From positions 928,001 to 992,000 of the forward strand of contig JAJEKV010000113.1 in assembly GCA_021234155.1 (NCBI GenBank): a stretch of 64,000 bases of DNA, in the 5' to 3' direction. Shown here piece by piece: positions 9,000-21,701 of this stretch (positions within the stretch are counted from its first letter, which is position 1; each line of letters starts with the position of its first letter). The translations under genes were made by a program, and so were the position numbers. The notes beneath the pieces were generated by a model. That model ran no database searches. It saw only the letters and a list, made by a program, of their open reading frames with translations, and was not told where the DNA came from. The DNA comes from Isoetes taiwanensis (taxonomy: Eukaryota > Streptophyta > Lycopodiopsida > Isoetales > Isoetaceae).

Positions 9000-10010
9000 A
9001 ATCCCATCGATCCGAGACATCGGATCGCCATTCTAGAATGGGACGAGCATGCATGTTTTGCATGCATGCAGCGCCAAGATGCCCATTACAGTTGGGAGTT
9101 CGCTATTTTAGGCGTTTTGCATCAACATCTCATCGGGCGCTTCCTCTTCTCGCCAGCATCCTTATTCTCTTTGAATTGTTTCCCGAGGCGGGGGAGGGGC
9201 TTCTTCCTTGGTTTTGGTTTGGCCAATTTTTTTTTCTTTTGTCCTTTTCCCGCCTTTAGCCTTCGTCCCCGCGGACCTTCGCCCTCGATCCTAGTTTGTA
9301 AGGAAGTCCTTTGGTATTCGGGCGGTTTGTTGGTTTCATGCGAGTCCCATTCTAGAATCCCATCGATCCGAGACATCGGATCGCCATTCTAGAATGGGAC
9401 GAAAGTGTGCATGTTTTGCATGCATGCAGCGCGATGCCCATTCTCGGTTGGGAGTTTGCTATTTTAGGGCGTTTCGCATCAACATCTCATCGGCGCTTCC
9501 TCTTCTCTCAGCAGTACCTTATTCTCTTTGAACCCACCCTCCCCCTTCTTTTTGTTATTTATTTTTATCGCGGGCACGGCGTAATCAGAACCCTCCACTC
9601 CACGGGAGGTTTGTTTTGTCTTGTTGTTTTGTTGGTGATGTGCAGGTACAGGTTAGCGAGCGGCATCTGTTTCAACTTTTCCATTCATGGGTTTTGGGAG
9701 CGATTTTTATGCCTTACGTTTGTCCAAGTCCCTTGCCGAAGGCTTATCACTAGGGTTTTTCCTCGAAAACCCGAAAGGGCGGGGTTTTTTAATCCCGGTG
9801 ATAAGCTTTCGGCAGGTACACTAGCCCAGTCTCTATTAGCATTGTATTTTATTGGGGTCCAAATGATATAATTGGATTTTCCCTTTTATTTTTATGGGTA
9901 GTTCGCATGTGTGCGGCTACCCACTATCCATCATTGTAGAAAATCTACTGAGATGAATGAGAAGCAAGTCTGCGGTTTGTTGGTTTCATGCGAGTCCCAT
10001 TCTAGAATTT
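9000..10010. repeat. Direct repeat of about 358 bp plus a LINE 3' hairpin end
   Basis: A block starting CCCATCGATCCGAGACATCG at about 9002 recurs at about 9360. It continues through GTGCATGTTTTGCATGCATG and CATCAACATCTCATCG into diverged sequence. GGTTTGTTGGTTTCATGCGA occurs at about 9325 and again at about 9974, so a third partial unit follows. Between them, 9732-9880 is a diverged LINE 3' end with an extended hairpin and no microsatellite tail. Confidence 0.65.
9732..9880 (+). mobile_element. LINE 3' UTR fragment with GNRA-capped hairpin
   Basis: The arms GCTTATCAC (9742-9750) and GTGATAAGC (9798-9806) extend outward through CTTGCCGAAG and TTTCGGCAGG to about 18 pairs. The inner hairpin is CCC-GAAA-GGG, where copy 1 has CCC-TTCG-GGG. 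A weakly kept GGGGTCCAAATGATATAATTGG replaces the usual GGGTCCCATAGGCCGATTGG. The arm sequence differs from all other copies but pairing is kept. Confidence 0.75.
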
Positions 10011-10182
10011 AACAGCAAACAAGAAAGTAGGTCACGCGATACAGATTTGCTATGTTCCATCTTAATGTTATGTTATACAAAAATAACATTAAAATATGTT
10101 TTAAAAAGTATAAGTAAAATACTATTTGTTTACGCTAAGTTGTAAGTTCAATATTTGCATCTCTATTTACTTTTTTATGCAA

Positions 10183-10250
10183 GGATCACACCAGGCGAAT
10201 TTCTTATATGCAATTACTTCTGCGCATGAATATTTCGCATCATATGATCC
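10183..10250. repeat. Diverged GGATCACACC hairpin unit
   Basis: GGATCACACCAGGCGAAT at the left pairs with ATTTCGCATCATATGATCC at the right, a sixth relative of the array at 7.4-8.9 kb. A half unit (GGTCACGCGATACAGATTTG) lies at about 10030. Confidence 0.6.
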
Positions 10251-11504
10251 TCTTTAAACAAGGATGGCTTTGACCTTCAATATTCATAAATTTTATGAAT
10301 GTTTGCATATAAGAATGTCACATATCATATTTTCTTAAAAAATGGTCATCAAATGGATAACTAGTCAAAGAGTTCTTCTACTACTTAAAGAGTTTCAAGA
10401 CTCATTTTTGCTATAATTTAAATAGCAATAGATTTTTAAAGGAACCTATTGTGAAAAGCAGTCAAAGACTTCTTGTATTAGAGGTATCTAAACACAAACA
10501 CCATAACCTTTGTACTTCAAGAATGTATAAACCCTTTGCATTGCAAAGTATAATGTCATTTATTAGCATCTTCACGGACATTTCCCCTTCCTTAAAGAGG
10601 TACTTCTTTGATCGATGCTATTCCAGTGATCTCCTCCTCTTCAACACAATAAGTTATTTTGGCATAGCTATTAATCATATCTCCATTCTGTCATATATCT
10701 AAGAGGGATGGTGATTATTTTTCCTCCATCCCTTTCAGTGCTTCTATGAAAAAAGCTACCTTGGATGCTTACGGGATTTCTCCATGCCTTGTCCACTTCA
10801 TAATTGTCCCATTTTTCTAACAAAACCAAGTGCATGCGCCCTAGGAGGTGCATGCACCCGTAGTATATGTATGTACTGAGTGCATCCATATGCTTAAATG
10901 ATTTTGTTAGGGGCTTCCACAAACCTCTTTGCATCTTGTTCTTTGAGATGTATTCGCTATATATATGGGAACAAGTCCGATAGAGCATCTCAAGCTTGTT
11001 TCATTCTCAATGAGGAATGGATATCATCAGCGCCCTCCTTTCAACATCAACCATCACTTTTTTATATTCAAATTCCTTTGCCTCGTGAATGTCAATAAGC
11101 CATCGTTATTAGTCGTAGTCGCGATGGTTTAATGCCATACACATTTTTTATTTCTTTCTAATATGTGAAAATGGGACAATAAATGCGCAATCTCTCGAAA
11201 TCCGTGAGAATCTATAATTATGAAGGGTAGATAATCTACATGGCATTGGGGAGAAGAATAAGAAATCTGACGTGGAATGGCTCTTACGAGGCCATTTTGA
11301 GATCCCAAATCTGCCCTAATGTTTTTTTGGGTATTTTTAAGATATTATTTAAATTTTTATATGAAATGACGTGGAGTTTCCTTATGAGGACGATTTTAAA
11401 CTTCATTTTGCCTCTAATGCTATCACCTGATATCCCCTCTATTTCTGTTTCTGTCATTTCCTTTTCTGAACACTGCATCCTACAATTATTATTTCCAAAC
11501 TTTA
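10251..11504. other. AT-rich spacer, nothing identified
   Basis: No recognisable gene. GTGCATGCGCC..GGTGCATGCACC near 10829-10858 is a small imperfect inverted repeat. Confidence 0.4.
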
Positions 11505-12044
11505 TTATTTTACTCGAATTTCCTTCATCTTCCATTGTTTCATTCCATATCCCATTTGTTCCAGTTGCTCAACTTGCAACTCAGACAGTTGAATTGCCAC
11601 ATGTTCAAAAATACTATTGCTTGATAAAGGAGAACTAGATTTCTCTAGGGGGTTGTTTTGACCAAGGTTGATCAGATCCCTAAGGTCTATTAAGGGTAGG
11701 CATGGAGTGTCTGAAGTAATAGGTTTTAGGCGCATACTGGAATGGACATCATTTATTGCTCGAGATGGTGGAGAGCTTAAAATAATTAATGGCTCATCAG
11801 TACCTGCACAACAGTCATCAACCATAGCAGTTAAAATACCATAATTGTTTGCACATTTAACTTTCCCAAAAGCTTGCACTTTCTCCAAACTCTTAGTCTT
11901 AGAGTTTGGGATTTCCTTGTATATAACTTTGTTTGCATCATTGTTTTCAGTTTGTTGAAGATTTGGTAGTAGGTTGTTGCTAGATTGATCAAGTCCACTA
12001 GGATGTGCAATTTCCTTATTTGCAGTGCATCCCTTCTTTTCCAT
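11505..12044 (-). CDS. Open frame of 179 residues, unrecognised
   Basis: A minus-strand frame starts at ATG 12044 (MEKKGCTANKEIAHPSG) and ends within a polar, Ser/Asn-rich tail (PLEKSSSPLSSNSIFEHVAI, then QLSELQVEQLEQMGYGM). It has no domain I recognise and may be the low-complexity part of a retrotransposon ORF1 or a chance frame. It lies just upstream of, and antisense to, the L1 at 12.5 kb. Confidence 0.2.
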   Translation of the reverse strand: MEKKGCTANKEIAHPSGLDQSSNNLLPNLQQTENNDANKVIYKEIPNSKTKSLEKVQAFGKVKCANNYGILTAMVDDCCAGTDEPLIILSSPPSRAINDVHSSMRLKPITSDTPCLPLIDLRDLINLGQNNPLEKSSSPLSSNSIFEHVAIQLSELQVEQLEQMGYGMKQWKMKEIRVK

Positions 12045-12520
12045 AAGTAATGATTCCCCATTCCCTTTTGTCTTACCACTAATCCTGGCACTTTCATTAG
12101 TGGCTATGTTAATCCCAGATGGATTAATCTTTAGAGTTGTTGGCCTGAGCTTCAGATTTGACAGACCATTCCTTTGAGATAGTCCAACTTGAGCATCTTA
12201 TGCATGTCAATCTGTTTGGGCTGGGGTCTTCGCCTTTAACATTCTCTTGTTGTGTTCTATGTTTTGCAATAAAAGACTTGATTCCTTTTGTCAATTGTAG
12301 GCATTGGAATTGCAGGAAACTTCCTAAAGGAAGAATCACCTTTGTTCAATACCTTTAATGCATCCAATGAATTTACTGTGGATTATATTGAATTTCTATT
12401 AATTTGTATTTCTAGGATTATAGGCCATTGAAAAAAGCGCCGGGTAAAACAAACAAAGGGAAACTGAACGAGAGAGAACAAGGAAACAAAGCAAAGGAAG
12501 GACAATTAACTAACAACAGA

Positions 12521-12907
12521 GGTGCAGAGATAGTGCAGGGCTTTGAACGGGAGCAATGGCACCGCTTAATGCAAGATTGTGGCTTCATAGAAGTTGAGGG
12601 TTCCTCAAGTTTTACTTGGTATAATGGTTGGTTGGGTGGTGGTAGAGCATATGCAAGACATGATGGAGGCTACTATAATGCTTTGGTAGCAACCCTGTTG
12701 CCTGCTTTTCATCGTGATAACCTGTTGAATACTGCGATTTCTGACCATAATCCACAGTATTTCTCTTGCTCTCATATGGTGGTGCATGTTGCCTCTAAGA
12801 CATATTTCAAGCTGAATACATTTTTCTTGAAGGATGATGATTTTGTGGCAGTCAGAGAAAGCGTGGTTCACTTTTTCTCGACGCGGGGGCATGGCGTGTA
12901 TTGTTGA
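12521..12907 (+). pseudogene. L1 endonuclease C-terminal part
   Basis: The frame reads REQWHRLMQDCGFIEVEG, SSSFTWYNGWLGGGRAYARHD and, further on, NTAISDHNPQYFSC. This matches the plant L1 endonuclease end: a DxGFxxxxxxGxxFTW block, a region normally reading RLDR (here YARHD, degraded), and the SDH catalytic motif. The N-terminal half is missing through 5' truncation. The frame ends at 12907. Confidence 0.7.
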
Positions 12908-13754
12908 TGCTCTCGCTTTGGAAGTCTTTTGCTAAAGGTTGGGGTCGTGAACGGCTTCGCTAACCTGAGCCTTCGCTGGCTCTTTATCGACAACTTGAGG
13001 CACGCAGTCCGTGCCCCCATCGATGGTCATGTGGAGAAGCAAATTTTGTGTAGCATTCGGCAAATGGAATCGAACAGTGCACTTTGCTCGCATTAAAGCC
13101 GGGTTGCAATGGTTCAAGGAGGGAGACCGGTGTACGTGTTTTTCTTGAGTTGCCAAAACAAGAAAGCTAGCCGTGATCTCTTCAGCCTCTGCAGTTCGGG
13201 ATGGGCGTGTTGTTTCAGATCCGGTGAGCTTAGAGGCTTTTGCATAATCACTTTTAGCTTTCTTCACCGCTGGCGCCTTCCCTTTCGGGCCAGATTTTCA
13301 AGCCGCCTTGCTTGCTAAGGTTCATCTCATCCTATAGTTACCAATGAGCAAAGGGCCACTTTAAAAAATTTGAGATCAGCCGAATGATTTACCCGAGGCC
13401 ACATTTTTCTCAAGAGGGGCAAGTGTCAGGGTCTTGATGGTATTCCAAGTTGGAGTTTTTCCGGGAGTATTGGGATTGGCTTGGTGCGGATGTGTATGAT
13501 GCTTTCGAGGGGATTTTAAAAAGACAGAGGCACTGGACAAAATCCTCAACTCGTTGCATCTCCTTTATTCCAAAAATATAAGGATCCCTCTTCCATTTCA
13601 GATTGGGCCCCATTACTTTGTTGTCCTCGATGTACAAGATCTTTGCTAAAGCTTTTGCTCGGAAGCTTTGTATGCGTTCTTACCGAGTCCATCTCTTCCA
13701 CGCAATGGGTTTCTTGCCTCACGGTGTATATTGAATAATGTGTGGTAAGAGCAT

Positions 13755-14372
13755 ATGAGGGTCTCTATTGGGCTAGAATGCATGGTTACCCCATTGTATA
13801 CTTGTTTGGATTTTGCAAAAGCATATGGTGTTGTTGGACGGGAGTTTCTGGGAGCGGTGCCTTTTACGCCTTGGTTTTGGTGCCCGGTTAACAGATGTTA
13901 TGAAACTTCATTATTCGCCGTTCCGGGTTCTTTTTCAAGGAGAACCATCAACATTTTTTGGTGGGACGTGGTATTCGCCAGTGGTCGTCCTTTGGCACCG
14001 CTGCTTTTTACAATTGTGGCGGAGATTCTTTCTCAGGTATTCTCTCTTGCAGTGCAGGAAGGCATCCTGCATGGTCTTCCCATGAATAATGGTTCACAAG
14101 AGATCTGCAATCAGTATGCAGATGACACTTTCTTGTTTTTAATGGCTGATGAGCAGAATTTGCAGAATGCCATTTCCTTGTTGGACAGTTTCTCTTTGGC
14201 TTCTGGTGTCTTTGTGGGGTGGCAAAAGTGTATCGCCTCAGGCCCTAGACTCTCCGTGCGTTTTACGCGGGTTGCATTTCCATGGAAGGTTCTTCCTCAT
14301 GGGAAGGCAACTAAGCTTCTAGGCATTCCAGTTGGTCCTCTCGTCTGGAGATGCGTGGGATGTCATTATTAA
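13755..14372 (+). pseudogene. L1 reverse-transcriptase palm fragment
   Basis: A 205-residue frame with CLDFAKAYGVVGREF (normally DFxKAYDxVxW, so the Asp is lost), then GRPLAPLLFTIVAEILSQVF, QYADDTFLFLMADEQNLQNA (the YADD catalytic box at 14115-14126) and SGVFVGWQKCIASG. The palm order is right. The upstream fingers region at 12930-13750 is in several frames, so the enzyme is not encoded intact. Confidence 0.75.
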
Positions 14373-15368
14373 GGGGTTGGAAAGGCATTTGTTCTGGTGG
14401 TCCACGGCTAAGTTATCCATGGCTGGAGTATGGTAACCGTGGCAAAGTCGGGCTTTGAAAGTGGTACACATGTCTACATGGCATCCATCTTTGGCGGGCA
14501 CCACGCACAAAGATGCGACTCATTGTTAAATGACTGGGAACTTCATCCGGGGCAATCAAGAAGGAGCCTGATGTTAAAGTTAGTTGGACGAAGTGCATTA
14601 TGCCTAAATTTTATGGGGGGCTGGGGATGATTCACTTTCTTCTCCAGAGCAAGGTGCTGATCTCTAAGTTCATATGGCGAATTCTCAATAATGCTGATAA
14701 TTCTCAAGGTCTGCGTCTCATTCGCCAGTCTTTTACAGAGGTGCATTTCCTTTGGCTCTCCATCCATTAAGCCTCTCCTCCCATGGGCATTATTTTATCC
14801 ACTTTCTCCATATCCTAATGCATCTCCTTTCCTCAAGGGGTTGCTAGTCGCTTGGGAGATCAGGCGCACTTTGTTTTCAGTTCCATCTAATGGCCCACAC
14901 GGATCCTACCCGGTTGTTGGTGGATCCCTTTGGGTGATCGATGGACAGGCAGATTGTCCCCCGGTCTCTTCTCGGTCCATCCATTGACGCAACGCGTCGG
15001 TGGTAGTAGTAGGTGTGCTCACCAGACCGCATGGTATAATGAGACAAGATTGTTGACGGAATGAGTTCAAATTGAAGTTCCTTCTCCTTCGTTGGGACCG
15101 GGGCATTTGGGAAAAGTAGTCGCTACACTTCCTCCACACCCACAAGACGTGGCTCCACGGGTGGTTCATGGCAAGTGTTAAGGAGGAGCACCCGGTGCAC
15201 TCGATGTATGTGGTCCGCTTCATCCCGGAGGTGTTGCCTCCATCGCCAAAGTGGCCTTTAGTTATCCCCGAGCCTCATCGTAAAGCAATCTATGGGATAA
15301 ATTGCTTCATCCTAAGCTATCCATTTTATGGTGGCAGATCACTCATAGATGCGCAAGGGTAAACACCG

Positions 15369-15776
15369 TTGTTCATCGATTTCGCCCAGAAGTCTCGGAT
15401 TTGCCCCTTTGCACGCCAGAGGGAGGAGACAATTGAGCACTGCTTTTTCTTGTCTCACCATGTTCGACCTGCTTGGCAGTGGCTTCTGAGTCTTTTCCAT
15501 TGTGACTTGAATAGTCAGCAGGTCCTATTGTTAGTCTATCCTAGTTCTTGGGATAAGTTGGCAAAGAGGGCTTTCCACTTAGCATCTGCTTGGATCATCT
15601 GGTCCATCTGGAAGAGACGAAATCTCCTCATCTTCAAGGGGGACTCTTTTCGGATCACGCAAGTGCTTAGCGATGCCCGTAGTCGCATTGTGAAGGTGTA
15701 CAAGTGTTCTTCCTTAAAGGATGACATCAAAAGTGTCATTTGGGAGCAACATCTTCAGATTCACACCTACTCATAG
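15369..15776 (+). pseudogene. L1 zf-RVT-like C-terminal region
   Basis: A 135-residue frame with CPFARQREETIEHCFFLSHH, VRPAWQWLLSLF and a Trp-rich SAWIIWSIWKRRNLLIFKG segment ending near HLQIHTYS. This is the familiar end of plant L1 ORF2 (C..C..ETIEHxFxxC-like block followed by WxIWKxRNxxxF). The second Cys of the zinc motif is His or Ser here. The stop is followed by a short 3' UTR and the poly-A at 15928. Confidence 0.75.
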
Positions 15777-16129
15777 CAAACAGTTGTGCTCATGGTGATC
15801 TGTGTTCTCTACTTTTCAATGTTATGTATGTGGTGGGTAGTGTTGCTCTAGTGATATCTTCTCCACTGGGTTTTGAGTCCCCCATGTACTCTTTGTATTC
15901 TTTTGAGTAATAAAGGTCCACGTTCATAAAAAAAAAAAAAATTAACTAACAACCGACTATAGATGGTTGAAATACCAAAAAATGTCAAGCTTTCATAGAA
16001 AGAAAAAACTAATAGAGCTCCAAGAGTCAAATTAGTCAGTGTTTCCATCCAATTCACCTGAGTAACTCATTGTAAACTTTTACATAAATCTTTTCTTCCA
16101 AATTGTTGCTGAGCACCCGAAAGATTCTT

Positions 16130-16290
16130 GTGGCAGAGATATTCTTATTGCCATACGCAGGGTTTTCAAGAGCAAAATTTTTTACTCCTGGACAGTAATA
16201 GGTCATGTGCTCTTTCTTATATGGGGTCCCATAGAACGTTTGGTCCCCATGGACGATAAATATCAATTCAATTCCATTATGCCTTCCTTT
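16130..16290 (+). mobile_element. LINE 3' end, partly deleted hairpin
   Basis: CTTATTGCC pairs with GGACAGTAATAGG around a shortened loop (GGGTTTTCAAGAGCAAAATTTTTTA). The end block GGGTCCCATAGAACGTTTGG, then ATGGACGATAAA and a short CAATT-type tail (about 16262-16275) follow. No coding part is attached. Confidence 0.65.
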
Positions 16291-18359
<2,069 letters not shown>

Positions 18360-18912
18360 TTCGAGGCCCACAACTCTACCTGCGTTCTCAGTTGCCCATG
18401 AAGAAGCACAGGATTATCGCGTCCATTCGAACAGGGGTCCACCATCTTCGGCTTGAGACGGGTCGCTGGGTTGGAGAGCCGCGCCAGGATAGGCTTTGTC
18501 AGTGTTGCCCCGCTGGGGGTTGTTGAGGATGAAAGCCATGCCTTCCAGAGTTGTCCAGCCTATAGTCAGATCCGGGCTCGCTACATTCGCAGTGCGACAC
18601 TGGTGCGCCCACCGACGAGCTACTTCAATGCGCCATCAGTTCGATCCCTTGGCTCCTACCTCCAGGAGGTTTTGGATCTGCGGACTCACCTCTGCCCCCG
18701 GGCGCCTACCTGAGGTGCCGGGAATTCACGTGTATATATGTATATTTGTACAGCTGCCAGCAGGTTTGTTGCTGCGACGGTTTTTCCCTCCTAAGGGGGG
18801 GTTTTTTAATCCGGGTAGCAACGGGCTTGCTGCACCGTATAATTTGGGTCCCATAGGCCGATTGGCCTCCGCGGATGATAAAAGAACCTTCCTTCCTTCC
18901 TTCCTTCCCTTG
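18360..18912 (+). mobile_element. LINE 3' fragment with hairpin and CTTC tail
   Basis: The C-terminal coding remnant reads RIIASIRTGVHHLRLETGRW, VEDESHAFQSCPAYSQIRAR and SLGSYLQEVLDLRTHLCPR. The hairpin has CAGCAGGTTTGTTGCT (18754-18769) pairing over 16 positions, with G-T wobbles, with AGCAACGGGCTTGCTG (18818-18833). The conserved block GGGTCCCATAGGCCGATTGG, GCGGATGATAAA and a CTTC tail (18889-18908) follow. Nothing upstream of the C-terminus is present. Confidence 0.85.
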
Positions 18913-19199
18913 CACTGATTAGTCTCAAACTAATTCCACGAGTTAGATCCACCTACCGAGGGGCAATACCACAAAAGTTCCTATGATAGACGTATCTATT
19001 TCTCATGCACTGCAGGTAGTAGGCACTACATCTTGATCTGTATAAGTAGAAGCACCAGAAGAAGGAAAATGGGCCTCTCTCCCAGTGTTGACAAGCACTC
19101 CTCCTTACGACAAGAAGTTGCACTGAAGATTCCTTTGAGAATGACTCATAGGAATTTTGTTGGGTCTCTCTCACGCTGGGCATTTCTATAGTTTCTCTC

Positions 19200-19395
19200 G
19201 CAAAGTCTCCTCCTCATGGCTGTGAATTTGTGCTAGGGACTCCTCTAACTAGTAGTAAAGTTGTGTTAGAGACTTCTCTAACTGGCAGGGGAAGTTGTAT
19301 TGGAGACTCCTCTGACAAGGGCTCATAGGAGTTCCATTCCCCGTCTAAAGACCTTCTCTCGTGGATGATGAAAACTCTATTCTATTCTATTCTAT
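19200..19395 (+). repeat. Unclassified repeat ending in a TATTC tail
   Basis: GACTCCTCTAACT/GACTTCTCTAACTGG/GACTCCTCTGAC form three imperfect units at about 19237, 19271 and 19305. GTGGATGATGAAAACT and a TATTC repeat to 19395 follow. The ending resembles the LINE family's GTGGACGATAAA plus tandem repeat, so it may be a SINE or relative using the same machinery. A reverse-oriented GAATA tract lies at 19777-19801. Confidence 0.4.
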
Positions 19396-19983
19396 TCAAA
19401 TGAAAGATCGATGTGGACAAAAGAAAGAAATTGGTATGGTTGTTTGAACGACTGGACCGCTAGAAAATTTCACTACAATTTTTTTCAGGTGGTTAATTCC
19501 TTGATGGGGAAAAAAATGAGCTTGAAATTTGCTAGATGTTTATCTTCACGGTGATTTTCCAACTATTCCGGCTGGCGACACCGCTTAGCTGGGGGAACAG
19601 AAAGTCAAAATCATATCCACAAAAGATCATTTTGTGTTTTCTGCGAAAAAAAAAAAGCAATTGAATTGTTTGTAAAATTTCAAGTTATGCTATTGCAAGT
19701 TATCTTATTTCGGATTGCATGTGTTGTCTCGACAATTTTTTTACTCGTGTGGAGCAATATACAACCACTAAGAATAGAATTGAATAGAATAGAATAGAAT
19801 AAATTTATCTACATCCAGAAACAAAAAAGAATGATGCAAAATTCAATGCCGCCTTAGCGTGTAAGGGAAGGAGAAGCTAGCGTGCGGTCCGCCGGTTAAG
19901 AAGGTTGGGGGACACGTTAGGACACTTATTTATTTATGATAAAGAATGCGTAAAGTCAAGCAAGCAAGGGGGCCAATTAGAGA

Positions 19984-20998
19984 TTAAAGTTCGTCATTTG
20001 TGGATGACCCAAAAGCGGGGAATTGGATTTGTGAAGGACAATTGTTTGTGGGATAAACAGGACAATCGATAAGGGTTGAACCATCCACGTCTACGCAGAT
20101 GTAGATCTGGTAAAGCTGAGCTGTACGGTCAGGATCTCGGTTGCACTGGACGGCTGGGATGTGCCCGACGGTGTGCTGCAGTGCATCTTTGATAGCGTCA
20201 AGGCTGTACATTCCATCGTCTGGATTGATTCCGGCACTTTCAAGACCTGCGAGAAAATCTAAACTCTTTTTGAGTTTCAGAGCCGCTGAGAAATATGCCG
20301 ATTCGTCGAACCCGTCTGAGCATGTGCCATGCTTGCTCCATTCATGAGACCAGAATTTCAAGCTGTTGCTACTTGGGCATGCTAATGATCCCCAATACTT
20401 GTTCAACTCTGGCCTGATGTCTCTGATCTGCACACAAATTTTCACACTACTTAAGTATGAGACTCTGTAAGTTAATTTCCTTCAAACCAACAAATCCAGA
20501 ACCAAAAAAACAAAAACTAAGTTAGACCTTTGAAACATCAAATGATTCGTGTGCCTCGCAATTCGTCGGATAGGTGCCATCGTTGAAGTTTGGCCAGAGA
20601 CCATGAATGGAAAAATCTGCCTCTGGCTTGCCTGTTGAGGGATAACAGCAGGTTCTGTCGCTGTCACAGTAAGCTCCAGGCCACTGGAATGAATCAACTT
20701 AGTTTTTCTAGCATTGAACTTACTAACACAAGGCATTCCCATACAGGTTTTTGAAGACAACACATTCCCATACAGCATTAAACTTGCTATAACAATAGAG
20801 AAAGCTTTCCATACAGATTCAGACCATCAATCAATTTCCTTTTGTGCTCACCTGTACAACAAAGTAGAAGAAATCGAAGCCCCCGGAGTGGGATTTAGTA
20901 GGAGATTGAGGAGAATTATGGTTATGGTGGGACTTGGCTTGCGCCATAAGAATTTGGCATACAACAATGCATATTGACGCAATGCTTGCCCTCTTCAT
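19984..20998 (-). CDS. S-like ribonuclease, RNase T2 family (3 exons)
   Basis: The gene joins 20998-20852, 20683-20528 and 20427-19984 on the minus strand: 49, 52 and 147 codons, all phase-0 junctions, 248 residues. Donors are GTGAGC and GTCTAAC; acceptors are TTCCAG and GTGCAG. RNase T2 enzymes cleave RNA through 2',3'-cyclic phosphates and are usually secreted or vacuolar. The N-terminus (MKRASIASICIVV..MAQAKS) is a likely signal peptide. Active site CAS I is FSIHGLWPNF and CAS II is WSHEWSKHGTC, with both catalytic His plus Glu and Lys present. The mature part has 10 Cys, and the length is usual for plant S-like RNases. AATAAA lies just downstream (about 19936). It looks intact; expression is unknown. 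Confidence 0.92.
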
Positions 20999-21344
20999 CG
21001 CCACTGTTCTGATACCTTTAGCTTGCTCGCGCCTTTATCTTTTATGGTATTTTGCAAAGTATATCCTTGCTTGTAGAATTAGCATATTCTTTAACGTAAA
21101 AAAAAACTCATGGATACTCAATCAAAACACGTTTTCCTACGTAATCACATACGTATATATCCAGGTCACAACCTATTTAAATAAAGGGCAAATATTACCT
21201 ATATTCCTCTTCTTCCTCTATGCAAACATTATGTAGAACACCAATGAAATATTGGAGTCTTGAAAATCGAAAACCTTGCAAGCTAGGTAATTAGAAACAA
21301 ATTTGACATATCTTCATTGACAATTGTCTTATATGTCACACTTG

Positions 21345-21618
21345 GTTTTTTCAAGGTTTGGTAACATCTGTTCGGCCAAGTTGAAATTTAACAATATATC
21401 ATGAAATTAGCTTTTTTCATAATCCTTCAAAAGAAGCTGGTTAGAATTCTAGCAAGTGTAAAACTTGTGGGAAATCTCCCTTCCATCTCAAGAAGTTCCC
21501 TTCCCTCCTCAAAAAGTTCTCGAACCAACCACAGTATAATACTTGAGTCGCCAATTTTAAATGTTTATTAAGAAGGGCGTGCCATATGGCAGGCGAATCC
21601 ATTACAGAATGGTAGTTG
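21345..21618. repeat. Segmental duplication, left copy part 1
   Basis: This 274 bp block (GGTTTGGTAACATCTGTTCGG to GGCGAATCCATTACAGAATGG, GTAGTTGAGTC) recurs at 27060-27337 with about 5% differences. In the right copy it is followed directly by sequence that resumes at about 24655 here, so the two copies differ by about 3 kb. Confidence 0.85.
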
Positions 21619-21701
21619 AGTCGAGTGCAACTTTTTTTATGTTTTTTCGAACCATGTTTTCATGTTTTTGTTGTAAAAAATATTCGTGCATTCCTTTTAT
21701 T

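Larger units (their letters stand above)
12518..15941 (+). mobile_element. L1-type LINE, 5'-truncated, with target-site duplication and poly-A
   Basis: The element ends in AATAAA (15909) and about 14 A (15928-15941). The 14 bases AATTAACTAACAAC precede the 5' end (12504-12517) and follow the poly-A (from 15939), which is a normal L1 target-site duplication. Content in order: the end of an endonuclease domain, a frameshifted reverse transcriptase and a zf-RVT-like region. It is a different lineage from the hairpin-tailed LINE family and is inactive. Confidence 0.85.

Noticed and set aside
20141-20347. Plus-strand frame inside the RNase region
   Set aside because: Antisense shadow of RNase T2 exon 3.
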